From Truepera sp. (GTDB lineage: Bacteria > Deinococcota > Deinococci > Deinococcales > Trueperaceae): a stretch of 64,000 nucleotides of DNA. The DNA lies in assembly GCA_032027045.1 (NCBI GenBank), contig JAVSMU010000001.1:2120039-2184038 (forward strand). The letters run 5' to 3'. A model generated the notes under the pieces. The model was not told the DNA's origin, searched no databases, and worked only from the letters and a program-made list of their open reading frames with translations. The translations under genes and the position numbers were made by a program. Positions 24,471 to 37,400 of this stretch are shown here, piece after piece. Positions within the stretch are counted from its first letter, which is position 1. Each line of letters opens with the position of its first letter.

Positions 24471-25052
24471 TCAGCCGGCGACGTCGTCCAGTGGCGTGGC
24501 GACGCGGGCCGGCACGGCCACCCGCTCCCCCGCGCCCTCGGCGACGGGCCGCACCATCATCACGGGCACGTGAACGCGCCTGAGCACCTCGCCGGCCACG
24601 CTGCCGAGAAGCATCCGGCCCAGCCCCGAGCGGCCACGCGTGGCCATGACGACCATCCCGAAACCTTCTTCCTTGACCACGTCAACGATCTCGGCAGCAG
24701 CGTCACCGAAGCGCACCACGGGTACTACGTCGAAGCCGGCAGCGTCGAGCCGGCGCGCCTCGCCCAGGACCTCCTCCTCGAGGTTCGCGATGGCGCCCTC
24801 GTAGACCTGGCTGTAGTAGACGGGAGGCTCGTCCGAACGCCAGCCGTCACTGGCCGACCAGCCTTCGACGACCAGCGGCCTGGATGGGATGGGGTTGTGG
24901 CCCTCCGGCACGGGCGCGACCCTGAGCAGGGTCAGGGAGTGCGTCTCCGGACGCAACACGTCGATGACGTAAGGGATGACCTGCCGGGAGAACTCGGAGC
25001 CGTCGAGCGGGATGAGTACCCGCACGCGCTCGCTCTTGCTGGCGGCGCTCAT
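24471..25052 (-). CDS. Universal stress protein (UspA family)
   Basis: A 193-residue single-domain Usp. VRVLIPLDGSEFSRQVIPYV begins the fold and VVMATRGRSGLGRMLLGSVAGEVLRRVHVPVMMV gives the ATP-binding G-x2-G-x9-G-(S/T) signature (landmarks only). An insertion of about 25 residues after the first strand (GHNPIPSRPLVVEGWSASDG) and a C-terminal tail enlarge it. ATG 25052 has AGGAGGT upstream. It lies between another Usp gene and the soluble histidine kinase on the same strand, with a 36-bp gap upstream, so is likely co-transcribed. Confidence 0.9.
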   Translation of the reverse strand: MSAASKSERVRVLIPLDGSEFSRQVIPYVIDVLRPETHSLTLLRVAPVPEGHNPIPSRPLVVEGWSASDGWRSDEPPVYYSQVYEGAIANLEEEVLGEARRLDAAGFDVVPVVRFGDAAAEIVDVVKEEGFGMVVMATRGRSGLGRMLLGSVAGEVLRRVHVPVMMVRPVAEGAGERVAVPARVATPLDDVAG

Positions 25053-25088
25053 GTTTGCTACCTCCTGATCGGGCCAGGGGCCCTTCCG

Positions 25089-25541
25089 TCAGCCCTCTTT
25101 GTCCTCTTCGCCACGCACCAGCAGGAACGGTTTGCTGGAGCGGCGCAACGCGCCCTCGGCCACGGACCCGAACATCCAGCGGTTGAACCCGCGGCGTCCG
25201 TGAGTGCCCATGACGACCAGGTCGTGGCCCGTCTCGGCCTCGTGGATGGCCTTGACCGGGTCGTTGTGCTCCACCAGCTGGGTCTCCGCCACCACGCCCA
25301 TGTTCTCCGCTCGCGTCTTGGCGCCCTCCAGCAGCGTTATGGCCGCCTCCCGCAAGTCCTGGTAGAGCTGGGCCGAGTAAGGCAGGGTCTCGGGGGTGGC
25401 GTACCCCGCAGTGAGGGGGTTCTCGAGGACGTGGAGGAACGTCACCTGGGCGCCGAGCTGCTTGGCCAACTCCAGCCCTTGCGCGAGCGCCAAGTCGGAG
25501 CAGGCGCTCCCGTCGGTTGGCATCAGGATCTTCTTGTACAT
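25089..25541 (-). CDS. Universal stress protein (UspA family)
   Basis: A 150-residue typical Usp: MYKKILMPTDGSACSDLALAQ at the N-terminus and VVMGTHGRRGFNRWMFGSVAEGAL with the ATP-binding glycine signature. I take ATG 25541 as start: GGGAGGT lies directly upstream and the family starts with this MYKKIL motif, though the frame is open further back. It heads the run Usp-Usp-kinase-regulator on the minus strand and is divergent from the two-domain Usp gene at 25725. The shared 29-bp site at 25614-25642 lies between them. Confidence 0.92.
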   Translation of the reverse strand: MYKKILMPTDGSACSDLALAQGLELAKQLGAQVTFLHVLENPLTAGYATPETLPYSAQLYQDLREAAITLLEGAKTRAENMGVVAETQLVEHNDPVKAIHEAETGHDLVVMGTHGRRGFNRWMFGSVAEGALRRSSKPFLLVRGEEDKEG

Positions 25542-25613
25542 CACAGACCTCCCGTAGGCGCAGTGGCCTGACACCAGGTTACGACCTCCGCACACCGCAA
25601 GGCAGGGCCGACA

Positions 25614-25642
25614 CCCTACAGGGGCGTGGGAAATCCACCTAC
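25614..25642. promoter_or_regulatory. 29-bp shared site, copy 2 (between divergent Usp genes)
   Basis: CCCTAC (25614-25619), five variable bases, then CGTGGGAAATCCACCTAC (25625-25642). It agrees with copy 1 (20534-20562) in both blocks and in their spacing, differing at three of 18 positions in the second block. It is centred about 57 bp upstream of TATGAT (25691-25696), the probable -10 of the gene at 25725, nearly the same distance as for copy 1. Confidence 0.6.
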
Positions 25643-25690
25643 GCCTGGGTTTCGCCATTCGCCCCCGCCGCAAGACCACGCGCGCGAACG

Positions 25691-25696
25691 TATGAT
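25691..25696 (+). promoter_or_regulatory. -10 hexamer of the two-domain Usp gene
   Basis: TATGAT, 28 nt before the ATG at 25725, leaving room for a short leader that contains GGAGGT. No good -35 is visible, in keeping with activation from the upstream 29-bp site. Confidence 0.5.
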
Positions 25697-25724
25697 GCGA
25701 GGCATAGGACGCCTGGAGGTAAGC

Positions 25725-26558
25725 ATGCGAATCCTGCATCCGACCGACTTCTCGCAGCCGGCCCAGTTGGCTTTGGCCCTGGCGCGTGACCTTCGGCGCC
25801 GCTCGAACGGGAGCCTGCACGTAGTGCACGTTCAGCAGCGCTTCGAGTCGGACAGCACCAGGTTGCGCTCACAACTCGACAGCCTGAACCCGGAGCTGAG
25901 CCGCCGCGCCGACGAGGACCGCAACCTCGAGGTCGAACGGCTGCGTGGCATGCTCTCGCACGTCTCCAGCCCGGACGCTACCAGCGAGCTCTTGTGGGGC
26001 AACCCCGTCGAGGAGTTGCTGGCGATGCAAGAACGTTTCGACATGGTGGTGATGGGCGCGCATGGCGCCAGCCGCTTCGACAAAGTGTTCCTCGGCGGCG
26101 TTGCCGGGCGCTTCGTTCGCCGCGCCCACGTGCCCGTGATCACGGTCAGGGACGAGGCCACCGTCGGCCAGCTTCAGCGCGTGTTGGTGGCCACCGATTT
26201 CGGCGAGCCCTCCGCGGCTGCCTGGGAGCTCGTACGTTCTTGGGCTCCTTGGGGCGTCGAGGTGGTGCTGACTCACGTGATAGACGACGAGAGGCTGAAG
26301 GACGACGCCGACCACATGCACGAGGTCACCACGCAGATGAGCGACCTGTCGCAGGGCGTAGCCTCGCGCCTGGTGGTTCGCTCGGGCAATCCCGTCACGG
26401 TAGTGCCGCAGATAGCTCAAGAAGTGGGGGCGGACCTGATCGCCATCGGCCTGCGGCACCATAGCGCTGCCGCGGGACTCCTCCTCGGCAGCCGGGCAGA
26501 TGCGTTGATTCGCTCGAGTTCGGTGCCTATCCTCAGCGTGCCCGTCACCGTGCCCTGA
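25725..26558 (+). CDS. Two-domain universal stress protein
   Basis: A 277-residue protein with two tandem Usp folds. Domain 1 starts MRILHPTDFSQPAQLALALA and ends with VVMGAHGASRFDKVFLGGVAGRFVRRAHVPVITV; domain 2 starts QRVLVATDFGEPSAAAWELV and ends IGLRHHSAAAGLLLGSRADALIRSSSVPILSV (landmarks). The ATP-binding glycines are well kept in domain 1 and altered in domain 2. ATG 25725 is chosen because GGAGGT is just upstream and the Usp fold starts there. It is divergent from the other Usp genes, and convergent with phosphoglucomutase. Confidence 0.92.
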   Translation: MRILHPTDFSQPAQLALALARDLRRRSNGSLHVVHVQQRFESDSTRLRSQLDSLNPELSRRADEDRNLEVERLRGMLSHVSSPDATSELLWGNPVEELLAMQERFDMVVMGAHGASRFDKVFLGGVAGRFVRRAHVPVITVRDEATVGQLQRVLVATDFGEPSAAAWELVRSWAPWGVEVVLTHVIDDERLKDDADHMHEVTTQMSDLSQGVASRLVVRSGNPVTVVPQIAQEVGADLIAIGLRHHSAAAGLLLGSRADALIRSSSVPILSVPVTVP

Positions 26559-26567
26559 GGCGAGACC

Positions 26568-26609
26568 TCTGAAACCAGGCGTCTGAAACCAGACGACCCG
26601 AAGCCAGCC
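26568..26609. repeat. 14-bp degenerate tandem repeats between convergent genes
   Basis: TCTGAAACCAGGCG (26568-26581), TCTGAAACCAGACG (26582-26595) and the decayed ACCCGAAGCCAGCC (26596-26609). GTCTG-AAAC-CAGAC at 26581-26594 can form a small hairpin, so the array may double as a bidirectional terminator for the Usp and pgm genes. Confidence 0.6.
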
Positions 26610-26645
26610 CCAGAGGCCTGGCCCCCGAAGCTAGAAGACGGTGCC

Positions 26646-28331
26646 CTAGACCCCCGCCCGCTCGAACTGGTCCTGCACCAGTGCGCGGGCCTCGTCCTGC
26701 AACTTCGCGAGGCGCTCCTCACCGGCGAAGCTCTCGCCGTAGATCTTGTAGACGTCCTCCGTGCCCGAGGGCCGAGCGGCGAACCAGCCGTTCTCGGTGA
26801 TGACCTTGATGCCGCCGATGGGCTCGCCGTTCGCGGGCGCCTTGGACATCACCTTCACGATCTTCTCGCCGGCCAATTCGCTCATGCCGGCCGCCTCCAG
26901 GGCCTCGGCGGTGAGGGCGCCGAGCACCTTCTTGCGTTCCTTCGACGCCGGCACGTCGATGCGCGCGTAGGCGGGGTCTCCGAAGCGCGCGGTCAGCTTC
27001 GCGTAGCGTTGCCCAGGATCCTCACCGGTCTTGGCCTTGATCTCGCAGGCCAAGAGGCCGAGGATGAGGCCGTCCTTGTCGGTCGTCCAGGGCGCGCCAT
27101 CCTTCCGCAGGAACGCCGCGCCGGCGCTCTCCTCCCCCGCGAACCCGTAGGCGCTCGTGAGGAGCCCCTGCACGAACCACTTGAAGCCTACGGGCACCTC
27201 GGCGACCTCGCGTCCGAGAGACTCGGCGACCTTGTCGATCATCGAACTCGACACGAGGGTCTTGCCCACCTTCGCGTCGCCGGGCCAGTAGCTGCGATGC
27301 GTGAACAAGTACTCGATGGCAACCGCCAGGTAATGGTTCGGGTTCATGAGGCCATGGCTCGGCGTCACTATTCCGTGGCGGTCGGCGTCGGGGTCGTTGC
27401 CGAAGGCCACGTCGAAGTCGTGTTGCATGTGGATCAGGTTGGCCATGGCGTCGGGCGACGAGCAGTCCATGCGAATCTTGCCATCGTGATCGACGGGCAT
27501 GAAAGAGAAGGTCGGATCCACCACGTCGTTGACGAGCGTCAGGTCGAGCTTCCAGCGCTCGGCGATGGGGTTCCAGTAGGCGAGGGAGGAGCCGCCCAGC
27601 GGATCCACCCCCACCCTGACCCCGGCGGCGCTGATGGCCTCCATGTCGACGACGCTGCCCAGGTCGTTGACGAACGGCGCTACCAAGTCGCGCTCCTCGA
27701 ACGCGCCGGAGGCGCGGGCCTTGGCGAGCGACTGGCGCTTGACGCCGGTCAGGCCGGCCTCCAAGTAGGCGTTCGCGGCCTGCTGGATCTCGCCCGTTTC
27801 GTCGGAGTCGGCCGGGCCCCCGTGGGGCGGGTTGTACTTGAAGCCACCGTCGTTCGGGGGGTTGTGCGAGGGGGTAACGACAACACCGTCGGCGCGGCGC
27901 GATGCCGGCACCATGGCCGGGTGCTGCCCCGTAGCCAGGTTGTGCGTGAGGATCGCGTGCGAGATGACGGGGGTCGGTACCGGGGCGAAGCCCTTGGCGG
28001 CCACGACCGAGACGCCGTTGGCGGTCAGCACCTCGAGGGCCGTGACGAGCGCTGGAGTAGACAGCGCGTGCGTGTCGGAGCCGAGGAACAACGGTCCGCC
28101 CAGGCCCTCACGCTTGCGCCGATCGGCGATGGCCTGGCAGATGGCGAGGATGTGATCCTCGTTGAAGGTGCCATCCTCGCTCGTGCCACGGTGCCCGGAG
28201 GTGCCGAAAGAAACGCGTTGCGCGGCGACGGACGGGTCGGGCGCCTGTGCGTAATAGTCCGTCACGAGCCGTGGGACGTCGATAAGAAGCGACCTGGGCG
28301 CCTTGCGACCGGCGAGTGGGCTACGGTTCAT
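26646..28331 (-). CDS. pgm: Phosphoglucomutase (alpha-D-glucose-specific)
   Basis: A 561-residue enzyme interconverting glucose-1-phosphate and glucose-6-phosphate. The phosphoserine loop is [20 protein letters not shown] near residue 150, the metal-binding loop is DPDADRHG near residue 315, the sugar-binding loop is EESAGA near 380, and the C-terminal phosphate-binding loop is [16 protein letters not shown]. Length and motifs match the bacterial Pgm subgroup rather than phosphomannomutase. It supplies or drains glucose-1-phosphate and so links to UDP-glucose for the glucan synthase encoded 3 kb away. The start ATG 28331 is divergent from the pyrophosphatase gene across about 300 bp of non-coding DNA. 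Confidence 0.93.
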   Translation of the reverse strand: MNRSPLAGRKAPRSLLIDVPRLVTDYYAQAPDPSVAAQRVSFGTSGHRGTSEDGTFNEDHILAICQAIADRRKREGLGGPLFLGSDTHALSTPALVTALEVLTANGVSVVAAKGFAPVPTPVISHAILTHNLATGQHPAMVPASRRADGVVVTPSHNPPNDGGFKYNPPHGGPADSDETGEIQQAANAYLEAGLTGVKRQSLAKARASGAFEERDLVAPFVNDLGSVVDMEAISAAGVRVGVDPLGGSSLAYWNPIAERWKLDLTLVNDVVDPTFSFMPVDHDGKIRMDCSSPDAMANLIHMQHDFDVAFGNDPDADRHGIVTPSHGLMNPNHYLAVAIEYLFTHRSYWPGDAKVGKTLVSSSMIDKVAESLGREVAEVPVGFKWFVQGLLTSAYGFAGEESAGAAFLRKDGAPWTTDKDGLILGLLACEIKAKTGEDPGQRYAKLTARFGDPAYARIDVPASKERKKVLGALTAEALEAAGMSELAGEKIVKVMSKAPANGEPIGGIKVITENGWFAARPSGTEDVYKIYGESFAGEERLAKLQDEARALVQDQFERAGV

Positions 28332-28631
28332 GCATCGACCTCCAGACGGTCCAGCGAACGACCCAACCTGGCCGATACGCTGCGGACGCGTTCCTCAACG
28401 TTACAACCTGCCACTAGTGACCGCAGGAACGGTTGCCCCTCGGCGCCCCGTCAGACCAAACCCACCGCGCTTATGAGAAGTCCGTGAATGGTAGGCTGGC
28501 GGCTGCCTCATGGGCGCGTGGCCGCTCCTGGCCGAGGATCACTCACGCCGGCGCAGGTTACGCGACTGCCTCGAATAACAGTCCGTGGGCGCGCAGCAAC
28601 GACGGCGCCCGGGCATCTCGCTGGAGGAAGC
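28332..28631. other. Divergent promoter region of pgm and hppA
   Basis: 300 bp between divergent genes. GC content dips compared with coding DNA. I see no repeat, RNA gene or strong consensus promoter; the only clear element is GGAGGA at the right end, the ribosome binding site of the pyrophosphatase gene. Confidence 0.4.
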
Positions 28632-30743
<2,112 letters not shown>

Positions 30744-30796
30744 ACCGGGGACCCAAGGGTGGGGCCCTTCGGCGGCCCCAAGTTCTCAGTCTACTG

Positions 30797-30832
30797 CTAG
30801 GGCCACACGAAAACTAGGACGTGTGGCCCTAG
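30797..30832 (+). terminator. Perfect 13-bp hairpin downstream of hppA
   Basis: CTAGGGCCACACG (30797-30809) is exactly complementary to CGTGTGGCCCTAG (30820-30832), with a 10-nt loop. It begins 53 nt after the hppA stop. There is no T-run after it, so it may act as a transcript-stabilising or Rho-assisted end, or as a DNA site; terminator is the simplest reading. Confidence 0.5.
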
Positions 30833-31052
30833 TCATACTCAGGCGCGCGGAGTACCGTGAAGGCGGAAGGAGGTCTACGAGATAGAGATCCCAGAAGACC
30901 ACTTCTTAAAGAGCGACCCTAGCGCCACTAGAGGCTCGACCGAGTAACCCGACCAAGCACAGAACACCAGAGGACGGGCACCGACGGAGCGGAGAAAAGG
31001 CAGCCGGGGTTGCTCGCTTTTGGTTCCCAGGAACTCCGAGGGGCGTTCTACC

Positions 31053-31080
31053 CCCAGGCTGAACCTGGGTTCTTGCTTGT
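31053..31080 (+). terminator. Hairpin CCCAGG/CCTGGG with T-rich tail
   Basis: CCCAGG-CTGAA-CCTGGG is followed by TTCTTGCTTG, a weak intrinsic terminator. It lies 115 nt upstream of the ferredoxin start and could end an upstream RNA. The tail overlaps the candidate -35 of the ferredoxin gene. Confidence 0.45.
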
Positions 31081-31102
31081 CCCGGGATAAACCTGCTAGA
31101 AC
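31073..31102 (+). promoter_or_regulatory. Candidate promoter of the ferredoxin gene
   Basis: TTGCTT (31073-31078) and TAGAAC (31097-31102) separated by 18 bp. Each matches four of six consensus positions. A 90-nt leader would precede the coding region. Confidence 0.4.
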
Positions 31103-31195
31103 AGCCTTAGTGAGGGCTGGGCCCTCGCGAGTCCGGCGGGCGGCAAGCGCCCGGCGACAAACGGGGCCGCGATCCTGGCCCGGAAGAAGGCGGAA

Positions 31196-31432
31196 ATGGC
31201 CTACACCATTACGGAACCCTGCATCGGCGTCAAGGACGCCTCGTGCGTGGACGTCTGCCCCGTGGAGTGCATCTACGAGGCCGACGACCAGTTCTACATC
31301 AACCCCGAAGAGTGCATCGACTGCGGCGCTTGCGTGCCGGCGTGCCCCGTCGACGCCATCTTCCCCGAGATGGACGTGCCCGAGGAGTGGGCCTCGTACA
31401 TCGAGAAGAACACGCGCCTATCCGGCCTCTGA
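31196..31432 (+). CDS. fdxA: 7Fe ferredoxin
   Basis: A 78-residue electron carrier with two iron-sulfur clusters. The first motif is C-x7-C-x3-C-P (CIGVKDASCVDVCP), which binds a [3Fe-4S] cluster, and the second is C-x2-C-x2-C-x3-C-P (CIDCGACVPACP), which binds [4Fe-4S]. This arrangement and the C-terminal PEEWASYIEKN are typical of the 7Fe ferredoxins of Thermus, Mycobacterium and relatives. ATG 31196 is preceded by a purine-rich GAAGAAGGCGGAA. Its last 15 bp overlap the end of the convergent glucan synthase gene. Confidence 0.95.
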   Translation: MAYTITEPCIGVKDASCVDVCPVECIYEADDQFYINPEECIDCGACVPACPVDAIFPEMDVPEEWASYIEKNTRLSGL

Positions 31433-34400
31433 CGGCCGCCCGGTAGCGTAGATCACGTCCACGACGTGCTCCTGCCCGTCGTCGACGAGCTTGATCACAG
31501 CTGTTTCCGACTCGGGCTCGCCGGGCTTGGCGCGCAGCACGTAGGTGCTGCTTCCGAACGAGTACCGCACCTCGAAACCGGGCCATGCCTTGGGCACGCG
31601 CGGGCGTAGGCGGAGTTCGTCAGCCACGCGCTCCAACCCCAGGAGCCCCTCCAAGCCGAACCTGTAGAACCAGGCCCCCGACCCCGTGTACCAGCTCCAG
31701 CCGCCGCGCCCCACGTGGGGTTCGAGGCTGTAGACGTCGGCCGTCATCACGTAAGGCTCGACCTTGAACCTCCCGGCGGAGGCGCGGTCGGCGGTGTGCA
31801 TGACGGGGTTGAGCAGTTGGTAGAGGGAGTGAGCCGCGTCGCCGTCGCCCAGCTCCGCGAAGGCCCAGGCAGACCAGATGACGCCGTGCGTGTACTGGCC
31901 GCCGTTCTCCCTGACGCCGGGTAGATAACCCTTGATGTACCCGGGGTCCCGGGTGGTGCGATCGAAGGGCGGCGTGAAGAGCCTGATGAGCCGATCCTCG
32001 CGTCTCACGCAGAGTTCGTCGACGGACCGCATGGCCCGCACGGCCCGCGCCCGCGGCGCCGCTCCGGAAAGCACCGCCCAAGACTGCGCAATGGAGTCGA
32101 TCTTGCACTCCTCGTTCGTGTGGCTCCCCAGTGGCGTGCCGTCGTCGAAGAACGCCCTCAAGTACCACTCGCCATCCCATGCGCTGTTCTCGATGGCGGC
32201 GGCGTAATCCTTGGCCCGCGCGCGCCACGTCCCGGCCTCTTCCTCCTGGCCGCGGCCTTCCAGCACGCTTGCGAAGCGGTGGATGACGTCGATCAGGAAC
32301 CACCCCAACCACACCGACTCGCCCTTGCCACCCACGCCCACGCGGTTCATGCCGTCGTTCCAGTCGCCGGTGCCCATCAGCGGTAGACCGTTACGCCCCT
32401 TGGTGGCGCCGCGCTCCAACGCCCGGCGGCAGTGCTCCAGCAGGCTCCCCGCCTCGTCGCCCGCCGAGAACGCGTCGTAGCGCTCCTCCTCATCCGGCTT
32501 CAACGCCGGCCCGTGAAGGAACGGCACCTGCTCGTCGAGCACGCCGGTGTCGCCGGTCGTCGTGACGTAGCGCTCGGCCACGTAGACGAGCCATAGCAGG
32601 TCGTCGGTGATGCGCGTCCGCACGCCGCGCCCCGCCGGGGGGTGCCACCAGTGCAGCACGTCGCCCTCTTCGAACTGGTGGGCGGCGGCGCGCAGCAGCT
32701 GCTCCCGCGCCAGTTCCGGCGCGGCGTGGAGCAGCGCCACCACATCCTGCAGTTGGTCGCGGAAACCGAAGGCCCCGCCCGGCTGGTAGAACGCGGTGCG
32801 CCCGAAATAGCGGCTCGAGATCGTCTGGTAGACGAGCCAGCGGTTGGTGAGGACGTCGAGCGCGGCATCGGGCGTCTTGACCTGCACGCGGCCGAGGCGC
32901 TCCTCCCAGGCCGCATCGGCCACCTGGCGCACGCCCTCGTAACCGGCCATGTTCCGGTACTGCTGGGCGAGGCCCAGGGCGTGGTCCTTGTCGTCGCCTT
33001 GGCCCAGGGCGAAGAGCACCTCCTCGGTGCCCCCCGCCGCCAGGTCGAGGTGAAGTTGGAGGGCCGCGCAGGGATCCTTGCCGGCAGTGGTCGACCCGCT
33101 CAGGCCGATGCGTTTGAGGCTGTCGGGTTCCGCGAGGTTGCCCAGTCGGCCCAAGAACTCGCGGCGGTCGGTGGTGACGCCGTGGGGCGACTTGTTGCTG
33201 GCCAGGAAAGCGACCCGCTCTCCGAAGTCCGCGGCGTACGGGTTGCGCGCCAGGAGCACGCAGCGCTCGGGGTCGTAGTCGGGTATGACGTAGAGGCTCG
33301 TGGACGCACGGTCCACGCCCAGGACCCACTCGGCGTAATAGGTGACGGTCACCCTGCGGGGTCGGTCGAGGAGGTTGCGTACCCGGAGCCTCACGAGCTT
33401 CACGGGGTCGGAGGCCGCGACGGAGACCTCCAGGTCGTGCTCCAGACCGTGGCTCGAGTGCCGGTAGGTCGTACGGCCCGCGGCGTGGCGCACCTCGAAC
33501 TGCACGGCGGCGCCGGCAGGGTGCGGGGTGGCCGACCAGATCTCCGCCGTCTCCTCGTCACGCAAGTAGACGGCCTCGCCGCTCGGGTCGGAGACCGGGT
33601 CGTTGCTCCAAGGGGTCAGGCGGTTCTCTCCGCTGTTGATCGCCCACGTAGTACCCATGCCGGCCTCGGTGGTGAGGCAACCCAGCGTGGGGTTGGCGAT
33701 CACGTTCGTCCAGGGCGCGGGGGGCAGCGCCCCGCGCCGCGCCCGGATGACGTATTCCTGCCCGTCCTGCGAGAAACCTCCCCAGCCGTTGTCGAACGCC
33801 AGTTCCATGGCGGGTGGTTCATGGTCCGGCTCGGGCCAAGGCGCCACGCTCGCCGAGAGGCGGGGCAGGCCCACCGGCACGGGCTCTCGCAGGGGTAACA
33901 GCTGCTCCTTCAAGGAGCCGTCGCTGCCGGTCAACAACACCCGCGCGCTGCTCTCGAGCAGCGTAAGGTCGGCGGGCGCCAACTGGTCCTGCCTCAGCAG
34001 GTAGATACCGCCCTTGGCATTGAGCCACTCGTCGCCACCGGTGCGGCTGAGGTGCCACCGCAACCTGGCATGAAGGCCCTGATCGTAGGCGGTGTCCCGG
34101 GCGTTCAACAGCACCAGATCCACCTTGACGCCGCGGCGGCGCAGCAGCGCGTGGGCCTTGAGGACGTCGGCGACCAGTGGCAGTTGCGCGAGGTCGTCGA
34201 GCCTCACGAGCAAGATGGGGAAGTCGCCCGAGATGCCCTGACCCCACAGTGACGACTGGCCCAACGTGTTCGCAGCCAGCGTGGCCGAACTCGCCCGCAG
34301 CGCCGGGTTCGGGTAGATGATCGCGGAGTAGAGCCGCTCGTAGAGTTCGACCTGCTCGGGCGTGAGGCCGTACCTTCTCAGCTCGACCCTGCCGCGCATG

Positions 34401-37400
34401 CGTGCCAGGCCGAACTCGCGGATGACCATGCCGGACCCCCGCAGGCGATCGAGGACGCCGAGGACCTCGTTGCGGCTCTTGCCGAAGGCCGTCACGAACG
34501 TGAACTCCACCTGGGAGTGGGGCGCCAGTTCGAAGGCCTGGGCGAGCGCCATCACCGGGTCGAGCGTCGCCCCGACTCCACCCCCGAGCGGGCCCCGCGG
34601 CCCCTGGGCGTCTCGCAGCTCGTTGCCGCGGCCCAGGAAGGCGGCGCGGTCGCTCTCGAACTCGCCCCCGAACGGCACGGTGCGTGGCGTGATCAGGGCG
34701 TGTGCGCCGAACACCGCCGGCTCGGCCGACGAGCGCGGGCGCCGCCGGAAGAGCAGGGCCGCTCGCTTGGCGTCGAAGCTGCTCTCGACGAACAGCTTGC
34801 TGAACGCCGGGTGGCGGGCGTCGGCAGAGGCCGGCCCCAGAACGACCTCCGCGTACGACGTCACCCGCAGCCGGCGCTTGCGCTCGCTACGGTTGACGAT
34901 CACGAGGCGCCGCAGTTCGGCGTTCTCCTCGCCGACCACGACCTCCAAACGCGTGAAGACCCCGGCGACCTCCCGCTGGTACTCCACCATGAACGGGTGG
35001 AACACGACGCGTTCCTCGCGAGCGTCGGCGGGCAGCGGCCGGCGGGTGGCGGACCAGACGCTCCCGTCCTCCTCGTCCTTCAAGAACAGCCAAGTGCCGT
35101 CCAGGTCGCGCGTGCCGTCGGGCCGCCAGCGCGTGATGGCCACGTCACCCGCTGCCGACCAACCGCCGCCGGCGGCACTCGTGAGCACCGTGTACGTGCC
35201 GTTCGACAGCAGGTGACACACGGGAGTGGGCGTGTCGATGGAGACCGGCCAGGGCTTGTCCAGCTCGGCGGCGGTGACGGGCGCGGTGGCCGCGTCCTCC
35301 ACGCGCACCTCGTCGACGACGGGCACTTCTAGCGGGATCCGTTCCTGGAGCAGGAGCTCGACGGCCGCTATGCGCGGATCGGCGTGGAAGCGCTCTATCA
35401 TCGCGTCGTCCGTGAGCGCGTTGGCCAGCGCCAAGAAGGCCATGCCCTGGTGGTGCGCCATGTGCGAGCGCACGAGCGCGAAATCCGCACCCAGGGGCCT
35501 TCGCGAGGGCGTGTAGTCGAGGGCCTCGTAGAAGCCGTGGGGCCCGAGCGCGCCGAGGGCCGTCAGGCGGTCGAAGTTCTCCAGCGTCGCCCGCGGCCGG
35601 TAGGGCAATGCCAGCACCGAAGCGTAAGGAGCGATGACGAGGTCTCCCTCGTAAGAGCGGTCCAGCGCCAGTTCGGGGACGCCGAAGGCGTGGTACTGGT
35701 AGTTGCCCGCTGCGTCTACGCGTGCGTAGCCGGACTCGCTGACGCCCCAGGGCACCCCGTGCCGCTTCCCGTAGGCCATCTGCACGTCCACGGCAACCAT
35801 GCAGCTCTGCTCCAGCAGCGTGGCGCCGAAACGGCGCATGAGCAGCGGTGGCATCAGGTACTCGAACATCGTCCCGCTCCATGAGAGGAGGGTCGCCCGG
35901 CCCTTCACGTCACCCAGCGGCCGGTTCAGGTGTACCCAGTGGCTGACCGGCACGTCGTGCTTCGCCACGGCCACCAGACTGGCGAGGCGCGCCTCGGAAG
36001 CAAGCAGGTCGTAGTAGTTGGCGTCCAAGTGCTCGGCGTCGACGTTGTAACCGATGCGCAGCAGCTTCCGCTCGGAGTCGAAGAGGAATGCGAAGTCGGT
36101 GCTTTCGATCTCCGCTCGCAGCCTGTCGGCGATGTCCTCGAAGGAGCCGATCAGGCCAGCGGCGGCCTTGCGGCTGGACGCCAGGCGCGCCTCCAGGGCC
36201 TCGGTCCACTTCTTCCGTTCCTCGCCCTTGTCACCGGCCGCGTCCCTGAACGCCCTCAGCCTCACCGCCGCCGCGGCCGACCACTCCTCCAGGGAACGCA
36301 GGCTGGGGTCGGTGGAGAAGGCTACCTTCACGTCGTGCCAGGCGGCGCCTGCCGGCGAGTCGGCCGCCAGTCCGTTGGCCCAGTCGCCTGCCTCGGCCAG
36401 CGCGCCCACCCAGGGCGCCAGCGAGTCGAACTCTCCCAGCGTGACCCTGATCCCATGATGTACCCGTTCGGCCCAGAGCCGCGCCGCCGCCAAGTCCGCG
36501 CCCGAGAGGTCGCCCGAGTCGATGGCGGCCACCAACCCCTGTTGAAGCTCCGCCCAGGCCTCGTCCCTCAGGTAGGTCACTAGCGCGGCCCAGCGCTCCC
36601 GCTTGCCCTCGTCCCGCTCCACCCTGGCGCGCACGGCGGCGGCCTTTGCCGTCAGCTCGGCGCCCTCGAGCATGGCCTCTGCGAGCACCTGTTCGAGCAC
36701 CTCGAGTGAATCGCAGAGCCCGCCCAGGTGAGCCGCCGGGTCGAGCGGTTGGTCGAGTAGCCAGAGGCAGCCCTGACGCAAGGCCATGAACGACCCGATC
36801 ATGTTGCCGGAGTCGACGGTCGAGACGTACCGCGGGTTGAGCGGCTCGAGGCTGCGGGTGTCGTACCAGTTGAGCAGGTGACCGCGGTAGCGCTCGAGGC
36901 GAGCGAGAACCTCGAGCGTGTTCTGCAGCCGCAACGAGAGCTCGACCACGCCCAGGTACCCGAGGTTGTACGCTCCCAGCGTGGAAAGCAGCATGAGTCC
37001 GATGTTCGTGGGTGACGTCCGGTGCGCCGTCACGGGGTTGGGATCCAGCTGCACGTTGTCGGGCGGCAGCCAGTTGTCCTCCGGCCCGATGAAGTGCTCG
37101 AAGTAGAGCCAGGTACGCCGTGCCAGGCCGTGAAGCCGCCGCTTCTCCTCCGCAGCGAGAGGCCTCGGTTTCGCGTCGGAGGCGACCGAAAGCAGGTGAG
37201 CCGTCAAGGGCGCCACCAACCACAGCAGCAACACCACCGCGGCCTCCTCCAGCGAGGTCGGCCTGACCAGCACGACGAGAGCCACTGCGGCGACACTCAG
37301 GAGCTCGGCCCACGCCATGCGGCGCACCTTGCCCCAGAGCGTGGGCGTCACTTCGGCGTAGGTCTGCGCGGCGGTGCGCCAACTTAGTAGGTTGCGGTGG

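Larger units (their letters stand above)
30744..31195. other. 450-bp gene-free region with several hairpins
   Basis: No coding frame is supported. From left to right: a GGGGCC/GGCCCC hairpin just after hppA, a perfect 13-bp stem (30797-30832), a mixed stretch with GGAGG at 30869-30873, AAAAG.../CTTTT at about 30997-31018, GGGG-CGTTCTA-CCCC, then CCCAGG-CTGAA-CCTGGG and a candidate ferredoxin promoter. The density of stems suggests that an untranslated RNA or leader may be encoded here, but I do not recognise a family. Confidence 0.45.

Noticed and set aside
30833-31060. RNase P, tmRNA or 6S RNA in the gene-free region
   Set aside because: None of the signature sequences of RNase P RNA or tmRNA are visible, and I cannot fold a 6S-like long hairpin with confidence by eye.
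31172-31195. GGCCCGGAAGAAGGCGG as part of a signal recognition particle RNA
   Set aside because: It resembles the conserved loop only superficially; the flanking helix 8 pairing is missing and it directly precedes the ferredoxin start.
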